From Rhodovulum sulfidophilum (GTDB lineage: Bacteria; Pseudomonadota; Alphaproteobacteria; Rhodobacterales; Rhodobacteraceae): DNA of 64,000 bases. The notes beneath the pieces are model-generated. The model searched no databases and had not been told where the DNA came from. It saw only the letters and a list, made by a program, of their open reading frames with translations. Of this stretch, positions 44,840-52,606 are shown one piece after another. Numbering within the stretch: the first letter of the stretch is position 1; each line of letters starts with the position of its first letter. The stretch lies in the NCBI GenBank assembly GCA_003241785.1, contig QFPW01000002.1:434001-498000 (forward strand), read 5' to 3'. Position numbers and translations under genes: made by a program.

Positions 44840-46435
44840 ATGACCGAGCTCGCCTATACCGAACCGGATCCGAAGATCATCCCCGGCGCCAAGGGCGACT
44901 GGGAACTCGTGATCGGGATGGAGGTGCACGCGCAGGTCACGTCGAACTCCAAGCTCTTCTCCGGCGCCTCGACCACCTTCGGCGCCGAGCCGAACTCGAA
45001 CGTGAGCCTCGTGGACGCGGCGATGCCCGGCATGCTGCCGGTGATCAACGAATACTGCGTCGCGCAGGCGGTGCGGACCGGCCTCGGGCTGAAGGCGAAG
45101 ATCAACCTCTTCTCGCGCTTCGACCGGAAGAACTACTTCTACCCCGACCTGCCGCAGGGCTACCAGATCAGCCAGCTCTACCACCCGATCGTGGGCGAGG
45201 GCGAGATCCTGGTCGATCTCGCGCCCGGCGTCGCGCGCAAGGTGCGGGTCGAGCGGATCCATCTCGAGCAGGACGCGGGCAAGTCGGTGCACGACCTCGA
45301 CCCGAACCTCTCCTATGTCGACCTCAACCGCTCGGGCGTCGCGCTGATGGAGATCGTCTCGAAGCCCGACATCCGGGGGCCGGAGGAAGCGGCGGAATAC
45401 GTGCGCAAGCTGCGCCAGATCCTGCGCTACCTCGGCACCTGCGACGGCAACATGCAGGAAGGCTCGCTCCGGGCCGACGTGAACGTCAGCGTCTGCCCGG
45501 TCGGCGCCTACGAGAAATACCAGGCGACGCAGGATTTCTCGCATCTCGGCACGCGCTGCGAGATCAAGAACATGAACTCGATGCGCTTCATCCAGCAGGC
45601 GATCGAATACGAGGCGCGGCGCCAGATCGCGATCCTCGAGGATGGCGGGACGATCGACCAGGAAACCCGGCTCTACGATCCGAACCGGGGCGAGACGCGC
45701 TCGATGCGCTCGAAGGAAGAGGCGCACGACTACCGCTACTTCCCCGATCCCGACCTGCTGCCGCTCGAGCTGGAGCAGTCCTTCGTCGACGAGATCGGCG
45801 CCGGCCTGCCCGAGCTTCCGGACGCGAAGAAGGCGCGGTTCGCAAAAGGGTTCGATATTCCCGAGTATGATGCCCGGGTTCTCACTGCAGATGTCGCCAG
45901 CGCCGATTATTTCGAACGTGTTATAGACTGCATCAATGCTATCGATGGCGCTGAAGTGTTGCGTTACGACGCTGAAACGGGTGATTTGCTGAGCACCCGG
46001 GGAGTGCCTCTTACGAAAGGCAAAGACGTAGCGAATTGGGTGATCAACGAACTTTTCGGCAGGGTGAATAAAGAAGGTCTGACCGTTGAGACGAGCCCTG
46101 TTCGTCCCGAGCAACTCGGCCCGCTGATTGAACTGATTGCGCGCGACGTCATCTCGGGCAAGATCGCGAAGGACGTGTTCGAGATCCTCTGGACCGAGGG
46201 CGGCGATCCGGCCGAGATCGTCGAGAGCCGCGGGCTGAAGCAGGTGACCGATACCGGCGCGATCGAGGCGGCGGTGGACGCGGTGATCGCGGCGAACCCC
46301 GACAAGGTCGCGCAGGCGAAGGAGAAGCCCTCGATGGCGGGCTGGTTCGTCGGCCAGGTGATGAAGGCGACGGGCGGCAAGGCCGCGCCGCAGACGGTGA
46401 ACGCGCTGGTCCGCGCGAAGCTCGGGCTGGAATGA
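44840..46435 (+). CDS. gatB: Aspartyl/glutamyl-tRNA amidotransferase subunit B
   Basis: The 531-residue subunit of GatCAB activates Glu-tRNA(Gln) or Asp-tRNA(Asn) for amidation. LVIGMEVHAQV, FYPDLPQGYQISQ, HLEQDAGKS, DLNRSGVALMEIVSKPDI and EIKNMNSMRFIQQAI mark the catalytic domain; a C-terminal YqeY-like tail domain includes EKPSMAGWFVGQVMKAT. GatA and GatC are not in the window. Codons for about residues 335-433 differ sharply from the rest of the gene (see the separate entry), but the frame is intact, so the protein should be functional. Confidence 0.97.
   Translation: MTELAYTEPDPKIIPGAKGDWELVIGMEVHAQVTSNSKLFSGASTTFGAEPNSNVSLVDAAMPGMLPVINEYCVAQAVRTGLGLKAKINLFSRFDRKNYFYPDLPQGYQISQLYHPIVGEGEILVDLAPGVARKVRVERIHLEQDAGKSVHDLDPNLSYVDLNRSGVALMEIVSKPDIRGPEEAAEYVRKLRQILRYLGTCDGNMQEGSLRADVNVSVCPVGAYEKYQATQDFSHLGTRCEIKNMNSMRFIQQAIEYEARRQIAILEDGGTIDQETRLYDPNRGETRSMRSKEEAHDYRYFPDPDLLPLELEQSFVDEIGAGLPELPDAKKARFAKGFDIPEYDARVLTADVASADYFERVIDCINAIDGAEVLRYDAETGDLLSTRGVPLTKGKDVANWVINELFGRVNKEGLTVETSPVRPEQLGPLIELIARDVISGKIAKDVFEILWTEGGDPAEIVESRGLKQVTDTGAIEAAVDAVIAANPDKVAQAKEKPSMAGWFVGQVMKATGGKAAPQTVNALVRAKLGLE
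45842..46140 (+). other. Low-GC mosaic tract inside gatB
   Basis: A roughly 300-bp stretch with about 53% GC by hand count lies within a gene whose flanks are about 65-72%. Third-position GC here is about half, against near saturation elsewhere, and the tract contains ATA, AGG, GGA, GTA, TTG, AAA and several GAA codons that neighbouring genes rarely use. Both edges are abrupt and in frame. A plausible cause is homologous replacement from a lower-GC relative. It is not a gene of its own. Confidence 0.8.
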
Positions 46436-46451
46436 ACGAGGGACGGTTGAG

Positions 46452-46862
46452 ATGAGCTATTACGACTACAAGATCGTCCCCGCGCCGAAGAAGGCGAAGA
46501 AGGTGAAGGGCGTCTCCGGCGTCGCCGATCGCTTCGCGCTGACGCTGAACGACGCGATCAACGAGGTCGCGCGGCAGGGCTGGGAGTATTACGGCTCCGA
46601 GCAGCTGTCGATCCAGACCCCGGGGGGCTGGTTCAGCCGGTCGAAGACCGAGGAGCACACGGTGCTTGTATTCCGCAAGCCGCGGGAGCATCTCAGCCCG
46701 AGGATCGCCACCGAGGCGGCGCGCGCCGAGGCCTCCGCCGTCCCGCGCGCGGTCGAGACGCCGCGGCGCGAGCCGAGCCTCGGCGCCTCGGCGGCCGAGC
46801 TCGCCGGCGAGCGGGCGGCGGAGACCTATCGCCCGAGCCTTGGCCCCGCCGAGAAGAACTGA
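46452..46862 (+). CDS. DUF4177-domain protein
   Basis: The 136-residue product has an N-terminal DUF4177 segment (YYDYKIVPAPKKAKKV...LNDAINEVARQGWEYYGSEQL), ending in a low-complexity Ala/Glu/Arg-rich tail from about residue 80. DUF4177 proteins have no known function. ATG 46452 follows GGGACGG after gatB by 16 bp, so it may be cotranscribed with gatB. Convergent with bolA. Confidence 0.82.
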   Translation: MSYYDYKIVPAPKKAKKVKGVSGVADRFALTLNDAINEVARQGWEYYGSEQLSIQTPGGWFSRSKTEEHTVLVFRKPREHLSPRIATEAARAEASAVPRAVETPRREPSLGASAAELAGERAAETYRPSLGPAEKN

Positions 46863-46865
46863 GGC

Positions 46866-47135
46866 CTATTCCGCCGGGGCGAGGTCGAGCGCCAGCGCGT
46901 GGACGCCCCCGGCGAGTTCGTCGGCCAGCGCCGCGTGCACCGCGCGCGACCGCGCGACGCGGCTTTGCCCGGCGAAGCCCGGCGCGCGCATCACGACGCG
47001 GAAATGCGTGCCGCCGCCCTCGCGCCAGCCGCCATGGCCGCGATGCTGGTCGCTTTCGTCGATGACTTCGAGCCGGGTGGGCGCGAAGGCCGCCCTGAGT
47101 TTCCGTTCGAGTTGTTCCGCTTTGATACCGCTCAA
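46866..47135 (-). CDS. bolA: BolA-family protein
   Basis: The 89-residue BolA protein has LEVIDESDQHRGHGG, THFRVVM, FAGQSRVARSRAVHAAL and GVHALALDL, the class with a conserved His and GH motif that works with monothiol glutaredoxins on [2Fe-2S] handling. No ATG exists; TTG 47135 follows GGGAGAAG and is preferred over TTG 47162. The longer form would be 98 residues. The gene is divergent from the J-domain gene across about 115 bp. Confidence 0.9.
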   Translation of the reverse strand: MSGIKAEQLERKLRAAFAPTRLEVIDESDQHRGHGGWREGGGTHFRVVMRAPGFAGQSRVARSRAVHAALADELAGGVHALALDLAPAE

Positions 47136-47249
47136 GATTTCTTCTCCCGTCGACGCCGCCAACAGCCCTTGGCCCCCGGCGACAAAACACTAAACTGACG
47201 CCCCCGAGTCGGGAAACCGCCGCAGGCGCTTGGAAAGGAACGGCCGAAG

Positions 47250-47906
47250 ATGAGCCGCCGCTCTCCGTTTGAATTCGACATTTCCGTCTCCGCCGACAAG
47301 AAGCGGCGGGCGCGGTCGCGGGGCCTGAGCGGCGCCGTGGAATCCTCCGTTCGCGCCTGCGACAAGCCCGGCTGCGGGAAGCCGGGGAAATATCGCGCGC
47401 CGAAATCCCCCGACCACCTCGACGACTTCCTGTGGTTCTGCATGGACCACATCCGGGAATACAATCTCAAGTGGAACTTCTTCGAGTCCCACAGCGAGGC
47501 GGAGCTCGAGCAGCAGTTCGCGGCCGACCGGGTCTGGGAACGCCCGACCCATCCGTTCAGCGGCACGGTCGATCGCGGCCAGCGGCCCCACGCCGAGGGC
47601 AAGGCGTGGCAGCGGTTCGGCTTCACCGATCCGGCCGAGCTGCTCGGCGACAACGCGACGCTCAACCCCGGCGCGCCGCGCGGCACCGTCGCGCGCCGCC
47701 GGCTGCCCCCGACCGAGCGCCGCGCGCTCGAGATCCTCGACGCGCAGGACACCCAGACCAAGGCCGAGATCCGCAAGATCTACAAGGCGCTGGTCAAGGA
47801 CCTGCACCCCGACATGAACGGCGGCCGCCGCGACGACGAGGCGCGGCTGGCCGAGGTGGTCTGGGCCTGGGAGCAGATCAAGGTGAGCCGGAGCTTCCGC
47901 GACTAA
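47250..47906 (+). CDS. J-domain (DnaJ-like) protein with Cys cluster
   Basis: The 218-residue protein has a C-terminal J domain (about residues 155-210) with the HPD motif in VKDLHPDMNGG, so it can stimulate Hsp70 ATPase. The N-terminal half has CDKPGCGKPGKYRAPKSP and FLWFCMDHIREY, a Cys/His set that could bind zinc. It lacks the G/F and zinc-finger regions of DnaJ, so it is a specialised co-chaperone, a type widely found in alphaproteobacteria. Divergent from bolA; upstream of cobS by 94 bp. Confidence 0.88.
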   Translation: MSRRSPFEFDISVSADKKRRARSRGLSGAVESSVRACDKPGCGKPGKYRAPKSPDHLDDFLWFCMDHIREYNLKWNFFESHSEAELEQQFAADRVWERPTHPFSGTVDRGQRPHAEGKAWQRFGFTDPAELLGDNATLNPGAPRGTVARRRLPPTERRALEILDAQDTQTKAEIRKIYKALVKDLHPDMNGGRRDDEARLAEVVWAWEQIKVSRSFRD

Positions 47907-48000
47907 GGGCCGGACGACCGGCGGCCCGGGTTGCGTCGGCGGAACAATTGGGACACATCTCTGGACGGAGGGGCGACCGCGCCCCGGAGGAGCGAGTGAC

Positions 48001-48987
48001 ATGGCGGACGGCGGATTGGAAATGTTGGCGGAACCCACGGTGGACATGAGCGTGCGCGATCTCTTCGGGATCGACAGCGACATGACCGTGAAGGGTTTCG
48101 CGGAGCACACCGACCGGGTGCCGGACATCGACCCGACCTATCGCTTCGACCGCGACACGACGCTCGCGATCCTCGCGGGCTTCGCGCACAACCGCCGCGT
48201 GATGATCCAGGGTTATCACGGCACCGGCAAGTCGACGCATATCGAGCAGGTCGCGGCGCGGCTCAACTGGGCCTGCGTGCGCGTGAACCTCGACAGCCAC
48301 ATCAGCCGCATCGACCTGATCGGCAAGGACGCGATCCGGCTCAAGGAAGGCGTGCAGGTCACCGAGTTCCAGGAGGGCATCCTGCCCTGGGCGCTGCGCA
48401 ACCCGGTCGCGATCGTCTTCGACGAATACGACGCCGGCCGCCCGGACGTGATGTTCGTGATCCAGCGCGTGCTCGAGGTCGACGGCAAGCTGACGCTTCT
48501 CGATCAGAACAAGGTGATCCGGCCGCATCCGTTCTTCCGCCTGTTCTCGACCGCGAACACGGTCGGTCTCGGCGACACCACCGGCCTCTACCACGGCACC
48601 CAGCAGATCAACCAGGGCCAGATGGACCGCTGGAACCTGGTCGTCACGCTTAACTACCTGCCGCACGACGACGAGGCGAACATCGTGCTGGCGAAATACC
48701 CGGGCTATGCGACGCCCGAGGGCAGGAAGACGGTGAGCCAGATGGTCACCGTCGCCGACCTCACGCGCGCGGCCTTCATGAACGGCGATCTCTCGACGGT
48801 CATGTCGCCCCGCACCGTGCTCGCCTGGGCCGAGAACGCGAAGATCTTCGGCGACGTCGGCTTCGCCTTCCGCCTGACCTTCCTCAACAAATGCGACGAG
48901 CTCGAGCGGCAGACGGTGGCGGAGTTCTACCAGCGCTGCTTCGACAAGGAACTGCCCGAAAGCGCGGCGAGCGTCAGCCTCGGGTAA
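48001..48987 (+). CDS. cobS: Cobaltochelatase subunit CobS
   Basis: The 328-residue AAA+ ATPase subunit works with CobT and CobN to insert cobalt into hydrogenobyrinic acid a,c-diamide in aerobic B12 synthesis. Walker A is QGYHGTGKSTHIEQVAA and Walker B VAIVFDEYDAGRP; TANTVGLGDTTGLYHGTQQ is specific to CobS. Its partner cobT begins 1347 bp downstream on the same strand, separated by a divergent four-gene sulfur cassette. cobN is not in the window. Confidence 0.97.
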   Translation: MADGGLEMLAEPTVDMSVRDLFGIDSDMTVKGFAEHTDRVPDIDPTYRFDRDTTLAILAGFAHNRRVMIQGYHGTGKSTHIEQVAARLNWACVRVNLDSHISRIDLIGKDAIRLKEGVQVTEFQEGILPWALRNPVAIVFDEYDAGRPDVMFVIQRVLEVDGKLTLLDQNKVIRPHPFFRLFSTANTVGLGDTTGLYHGTQQINQGQMDRWNLVVTLNYLPHDDEANIVLAKYPGYATPEGRKTVSQMVTVADLTRAAFMNGDLSTVMSPRTVLAWAENAKIFGDVGFAFRLTFLNKCDELERQTVAEFYQRCFDKELPESAASVSLG

Positions 48988-48994
48988 GGGATCG

Positions 48995-49014
48995 GGGCGG
49001 ACCAATGTCCGCCC
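48995..49014. terminator. Palindrome after cobS (GGCGGAC family)
   Basis: GGGCGGAC (48995-49002) pairs perfectly with GTCCGCCC (49007-49014) around CAAT, between the convergent cobS and rhodanese gene ends. It is the same repeat type as at 903-959 and 53695, and a probable bidirectional terminator. Confidence 0.75.
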
Positions 49015-49028
49015 TCCCCGCCGGGCCG

Positions 49029-49553
49029 CTACGCCGCCCCGGCCCGGTTCCAGGGCATCCGCCGGAGCAGGAGCGCCATGCCGCACCAGCCGGTGACGCC
49101 CGCGAGCGCCAGCATCGCTCCGACGACCCCGGCCAGCGCGAAGAAGACCGGCGCCACCAGGAAGCCCGCGAGGATCAGCGCCAGCACGATCAGGCCGACC
49201 GCGATCTGTACCTGCCGGAACAGCGGCGGGCCCGCGGGCGCCGCGCCGACCACCGGCAGGCCCGCGGCCTTCCAGGCCTCGATCCCGCCCTCGAGGTTGT
49301 AGCTCTCGGGCGCCGACCCGGCGGCGAGCGCGCAGGCCGAGGCGCCCCGGCCGCCCCTCAGGCACTGGAACACCAGACGGCGCCCGGCGGGCAGGTTCGC
49401 GAGCGCTCCCGGCAGCGTGGCGAGCGGCAGCGAGACGGCGGCCGCGATATGCTCCGCGCGGAACTCGTCGGGCGCGCGCACATCGACGAGGATCGCCTCC
49501 CCCGCCGCGATCCAGCGGGCGGCCTCGGCCACGGTGACGGTGTTCACGGTCAT
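49029..49553 (-). CDS. Rhodanese-DUF2892 membrane protein
   Basis: The 174-residue protein has a rhodanese domain (about residues 10-100; ILVDVRAPDEFRAEHI, catalytic Cys in VFQCLRGGRGASAC) followed by a DUF2892 membrane domain with two helices (VGLIVLALILAGFLVAPVFF, VVGAMLALAGVTGWCGMALL). Rhodanese-DUF2892 proteins are part of BigR/SqrR-type sulfide and persulfide detoxification operons. Its start overlaps the arsR stop by 4 bp. Convergent with cobS, sharing the palindrome at 48995. Confidence 0.9.
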   Translation of the reverse strand: MTVNTVTVAEAARWIAAGEAILVDVRAPDEFRAEHIAAAVSLPLATLPGALANLPAGRRLVFQCLRGGRGASACALAAGSAPESYNLEGGIEAWKAAGLPVVGAAPAGPPLFRQVQIAVGLIVLALILAGFLVAPVFFALAGVVGAMLALAGVTGWCGMALLLRRMPWNRAGAA

Positions 49554-49861
49554 GTCCTGTCTTCCTTCGCGCAGAAATGGCGGTAGAGCGTCGTCATCAG
49601 CTCCAGCACCGCCGGGTGCTCGATCCGGTAATAGAGGCTGCGATGGTCGCGACGGGCGGCGACGATCCCCTCGTCCCGAAGCTTGGCGAGATGCTGGGAC
49701 ATCGAGGTCTGCGCGAGACCGGTGGCCCCGATCAGCTCGGTCACATTCCTCTCGCCCTCCGCGAGGCAGCACAGGATCAGCAGCCGATGCGGATTGGCGA
49801 GCCCCTTGAGGAACCCCGCCACCCCCTCGGCCTTCGCCGCCATGTCCAAGCTCCACTCCAT
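49550..49861 (-). CDS. ArsR-family regulator, persulfide-sensor (SqrR/BigR-like) candidate
   Basis: The 103-residue winged-helix ArsR regulator has NPHRLLILCCLAEGERNVTEL and TGLAQTSMSQHLAKLRDEG (recognition helix). Cys31 and Cys97 are 66 residues apart, exactly the spacing of the persulfide-reactive pair in SqrR (Cys41/Cys107) and BigR (Cys42/Cys108). An extra Cys follows at 32. It overlaps the rhodanese start by 4 bp. ATG 49861 follows AAAGGGG; an upstream start at 49882 is less likely. It is probably a repressor relieved by persulfide, an inference from the residue pattern. Confidence 0.85.
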   Translation of the reverse strand: MEWSLDMAAKAEGVAGFLKGLANPHRLLILCCLAEGERNVTELIGATGLAQTSMSQHLAKLRDEGIVAARRDHRSLYYRIEHPAVLELMTTLYRHFCAKEDRT

Positions 49862-49930
49862 CGGCGCCCCTTTACATTTCATGTTTTCATCATATCATTA
49901 ATTTGCGAAATGACAAGCCCGAGGATGGCC
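49862..49930. promoter_or_regulatory. AT-rich divergent operator/promoter region (arsR / CMD gene)
   Basis: The 69-bp spacer between the ArsR gene and the divergent carboxymuconolactone-decarboxylase-family gene is very AT-rich for this genome. CATTTC (49875-49880) and GAAATG (49907-49912) form a 6-bp dyad flanking ATCATATCATTAAT. It is the likely operator for the ArsR repressor, acting on both operons. Confidence 0.6.
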
Positions 49931-50284
49931 ATGACCAAGGACTATCGTGAGATCACCGGCGGCATCGGCGCGTACACGGCCGAGATGCGGCGGGCCGTGC
50001 CCGCGGTGATGCAGGGGTTCGGCGCGCTTGCCAAGGCGGCCGGCGCGCCGGGCGCGGTGGATGCGAAGACCAAGGAGATGATCGCGCTCGCCATCGGCGT
50101 GACGCAGCGCTGCGACGGCTGCGTCGGCTTTCACGCCAAGGCCCTGGTCGATTTCGGCGCCACGCGGGACGAGGTGGCCGAGGTGCTCGGCATGTGCGTC
50201 TACATGGGCGGCGGACCGGCGCTCATGTACGCGGCCGACGCGCTGCGCGCCTTCGACCAGTTCTCCGCGCCGAAGGTCGCCTGA
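49931..50284 (+). CDS. Carboxymuconolactone decarboxylase / AhpD-like protein
   Basis: The 117-residue protein belongs to the CMD family with CxxC in RCDGCVGFHAKALVD, the redox centre of AhpD-like peroxidase-reductases. It is unlikely to be a true decarboxylase. ATG 49931 is favoured because GAGG at 49921-49924 is then 6 bp upstream; ATG 49910 and 49925 are alternatives. It is divergent from the arsR-rhodanese pair, which suggests a role in the same thiol/sulfur stress response. It sits between cobS and cobT. Confidence 0.88.
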   Translation: MTKDYREITGGIGAYTAEMRRAVPAVMQGFGALAKAAGAPGAVDAKTKEMIALAIGVTQRCDGCVGFHAKALVDFGATRDEVAEVLGMCVYMGGGPALMYAADALRAFDQFSAPKVA

Positions 50285-50333
50285 GGGCGAAATCTCCCTT
50301 GCGGAGCGGGCGAGCGCGGGGTCTATCAGGAGC

Positions 50334-52208
50334 ATGAGCAAGCCTTCAGACAATCCCGCCGATCCGTTCAAGAAGGCGCTCGCCGAGGCGACCAAGGCCA
50401 TGGCGGGCCAGCCGGAACTGACCGTCGGCTTCTCGGTCGACCCGCCGGGCCTCACCAACCAGGCGCTGCGCCTGCCGCAGGTGACGCGGCGGATGACGCG
50501 CGACGAGGTGATGCTCGCGCGCGGAACCGCCGACGCCTACGCGCTCCGGCTGCGCTATCACGACGACTCGCTGCACCGCCGCTACGCGCCGGAGGGCGAG
50601 ATGGCGGCGGCGCTGTTCGAATGCATGGAAACCGCGCGCTGCGAGGCGATGGGGGCGCGGGCGATGCCGGGCACCGCCGGCAACATCGACGCGAAGATCG
50701 CCGACGAGGCGCGGCGCTACGGCTACGCCGAGATCACCGACAAGACGCGCGCGCCGATGGCGCAGGCGGCGGGCTACCTCCTGCGCCATCTCGCGACCGG
50801 CCGGCCGCTGCCGAAGGGCGCGGAAAACGTGATGGAGCTCTGGCGCGGCTTTCTCGAGCAGAACGCCGGCGAGACCTTCGACGCGCTCCAGGGCGCGCTC
50901 GACGACCAGCGCGCCTTCGCCAAGGCGGCGCGGCGGGTGATCGAGGACCTCGGCTACGGCGACCAGCTCGGCGAGGACCCGGACCAGCTCGACGACGAGG
51001 AGGAGGATCCGGAGACCGAGGCCGAGGAGGACCGCGAGGAGCAGGAAAGCTCCGAGTGCGACGCGCCGGACGAAGCCGAGGAAGAGACCGGCACCGACCA
51101 GAACACCTCGGACCAGGCCGGCGATCCGGAGCAGATGCGCGCCTCGGTCGATTCGAGCGAGGACGCCGATCCGGACCTCGAGGCCGAGACCGACCAGGGC
51201 GAGCCGCCGGACGACCGCCCGCCCCCGCCCTATTCCGACGCCGATCCGGGCTACAAGGTCTTCCGCACCGACTTCGACGAGGAGATCGCGGCCGAGGAGC
51301 TCGCGGAGACCGCCGAGCTCGAGCGGCTGCGCGCCTATCTCGACCAGCAGCTCGAGCCGCTGAAGGGCGCGGTCTCGCGCCTCGCCAACCGGCTGCAGCG
51401 CCGGCTGCAGGCGCAGCAGAACCGCGCCTGGGAATTCGACCTCGAGGAGGGCACGCTCGACGCCGGAAGGCTCGCGCGCGTCGTCGCCAATCCGATGACG
51501 CCGCTGTCGTTCAAGCGCGAGCGCGACACCGAGTTCCGCGACACCGTGGTGACGCTGCTCCTCGACAATTCCGGCTCGATGCGCGGCCGGCCGATCTCGA
51601 TCGCCGCGATCTCGGCCGACGTGCTCGCCCGCACGCTCGAGCGCTGCCAGGTGAAGGTCGAGATCCTCGGCTTCACCACCCGGGCCTGGAAGGGCGGGCA
51701 GAGCCGCGAGCAGTGGCTCGCCGCGCAGCGCCCGGCCCTGCCCGGCCGGCTCAACGACCTGCGGCACATCATCTACAAGTCGGCCGAGGCGCCCTGGCGC
51801 CGCGCCCGCGCCAATCTCGGGCTGATGATGAAGGAAGGGCTGCTGAAGGAGAACATCGACGGCGAGGCGCTGGAATGGGCGCACCGCCGGCTGACCGCGC
51901 GTCCCGAGGCGCGGCGGGTCCTGATGGTGATCTCCGACGGCGCGCCGGTCGACGATTCCACCCTGTCGGTCAATCCCGCGAACTATCTCGAGAAGCACCT
52001 GCGCGACGTGATCGCGATGATCGAGCGGCGCCGCGCGGTCGAGCTGATCGCGATCGGCATCGGCCATGACGTGACGCGGTACTATTCGCGCGCGGTCACG
52101 ATCACCGACGTGGAGCAGCTCGCCGGCGCGATGACCGAGCAGCTCGCCGCGCTGTTCGACAACGACCCTCTCCGGATGGCCCGCGCCGGGCGCCGCGCCC
52201 GCGCCTGA
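50334..52208 (+). CDS. cobT: Cobaltochelatase subunit CobT
   Basis: The 624-residue subunit of the aerobic cobaltochelatase has an N-terminal CobT domain, a strongly acidic middle (about residues 217-300: EEEDPETEAEEDREEQE) and a C-terminal von Willebrand A domain with the MIDAS motif LLLDNSGSMRG and VISDGAPVDDSTL. These features match the complex-forming CobT/BchD type. Start ATG 50334. It lies 49 bp after the CMD gene, not directly after cobS. Confidence 0.97.
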   Translation: MSKPSDNPADPFKKALAEATKAMAGQPELTVGFSVDPPGLTNQALRLPQVTRRMTRDEVMLARGTADAYALRLRYHDDSLHRRYAPEGEMAAALFECMETARCEAMGARAMPGTAGNIDAKIADEARRYGYAEITDKTRAPMAQAAGYLLRHLATGRPLPKGAENVMELWRGFLEQNAGETFDALQGALDDQRAFAKAARRVIEDLGYGDQLGEDPDQLDDEEEDPETEAEEDREEQESSECDAPDEAEEETGTDQNTSDQAGDPEQMRASVDSSEDADPDLEAETDQGEPPDDRPPPPYSDADPGYKVFRTDFDEEIAAEELAETAELERLRAYLDQQLEPLKGAVSRLANRLQRRLQAQQNRAWEFDLEEGTLDAGRLARVVANPMTPLSFKRERDTEFRDTVVTLLLDNSGSMRGRPISIAAISADVLARTLERCQVKVEILGFTTRAWKGGQSREQWLAAQRPALPGRLNDLRHIIYKSAEAPWRRARANLGLMMKEGLLKENIDGEALEWAHRRLTARPEARRVLMVISDGAPVDDSTLSVNPANYLEKHLRDVIAMIERRRAVELIAIGIGHDVTRYYSRAVTITDVEQLAGAMTEQLAALFDNDPLRMARAGRRARA

Positions 52209-52327
52209 CTTTTTTCTTGGACGCCGGAACGAATGCGCTAAGCATTCGTTGACTGCCGCCGACCGCGGGACACCGAACCAAAACCCCGCGCGCTCGGGCG
52301 GAGAGCGCGCGATGACGGAGAGACGAG

Positions 52328-52516
52328 ATGCGCATTCAATACGGCGGCATTCTTGGCCTGATCATTCTGGCGCTCGACATCTGGGCGATCATTTCGGTGA
52401 TCGGTTCGGGCGACAAGACGCTGAACAAGGTGCTTTGGGTGCTCGGCATCCTGATCCTGCCGGTCGTGGGCTTCATCGTCTGGCTCCTGTTCGGCCCGCG
52501 CGCCTCGCGCACCTGA
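52328..52516 (+). CDS. Small PLDc_N-domain membrane protein
   Basis: The 62-residue protein has two hydrophobic helices and matches the phospholipase D nuclease N-terminal (PLDc_N) membrane domain: LGLIILALDIWAIISVI and WVLGILILPVVGFIVWLLFGPR. As a free-standing protein its function is unknown; in cardiolipin synthases this domain anchors the enzyme. ATG 52328 follows GGAGAGACG. It is followed by the metallopeptidase at 52607. Confidence 0.82.
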   Translation: MRIQYGGILGLIILALDIWAIISVIGSGDKTLNKVLWVLGILILPVVGFIVWLLFGPRASRT

Positions 52517-52606
52517 GCCGGGGCCGACGTCCCGACCTTTTCTGAAAGCGAAACCTCGACCAAACGGCCCGCGCCGGAGCGCGGGCCGCATAGGGATTTT
52601 TGAACG

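Noticed and set aside
45842..46140. An insertion or pseudogene inside gatB
   Set aside because: The frame, length and GatB motifs are intact on both sides, so homologous replacement explains the tract better than insertion.
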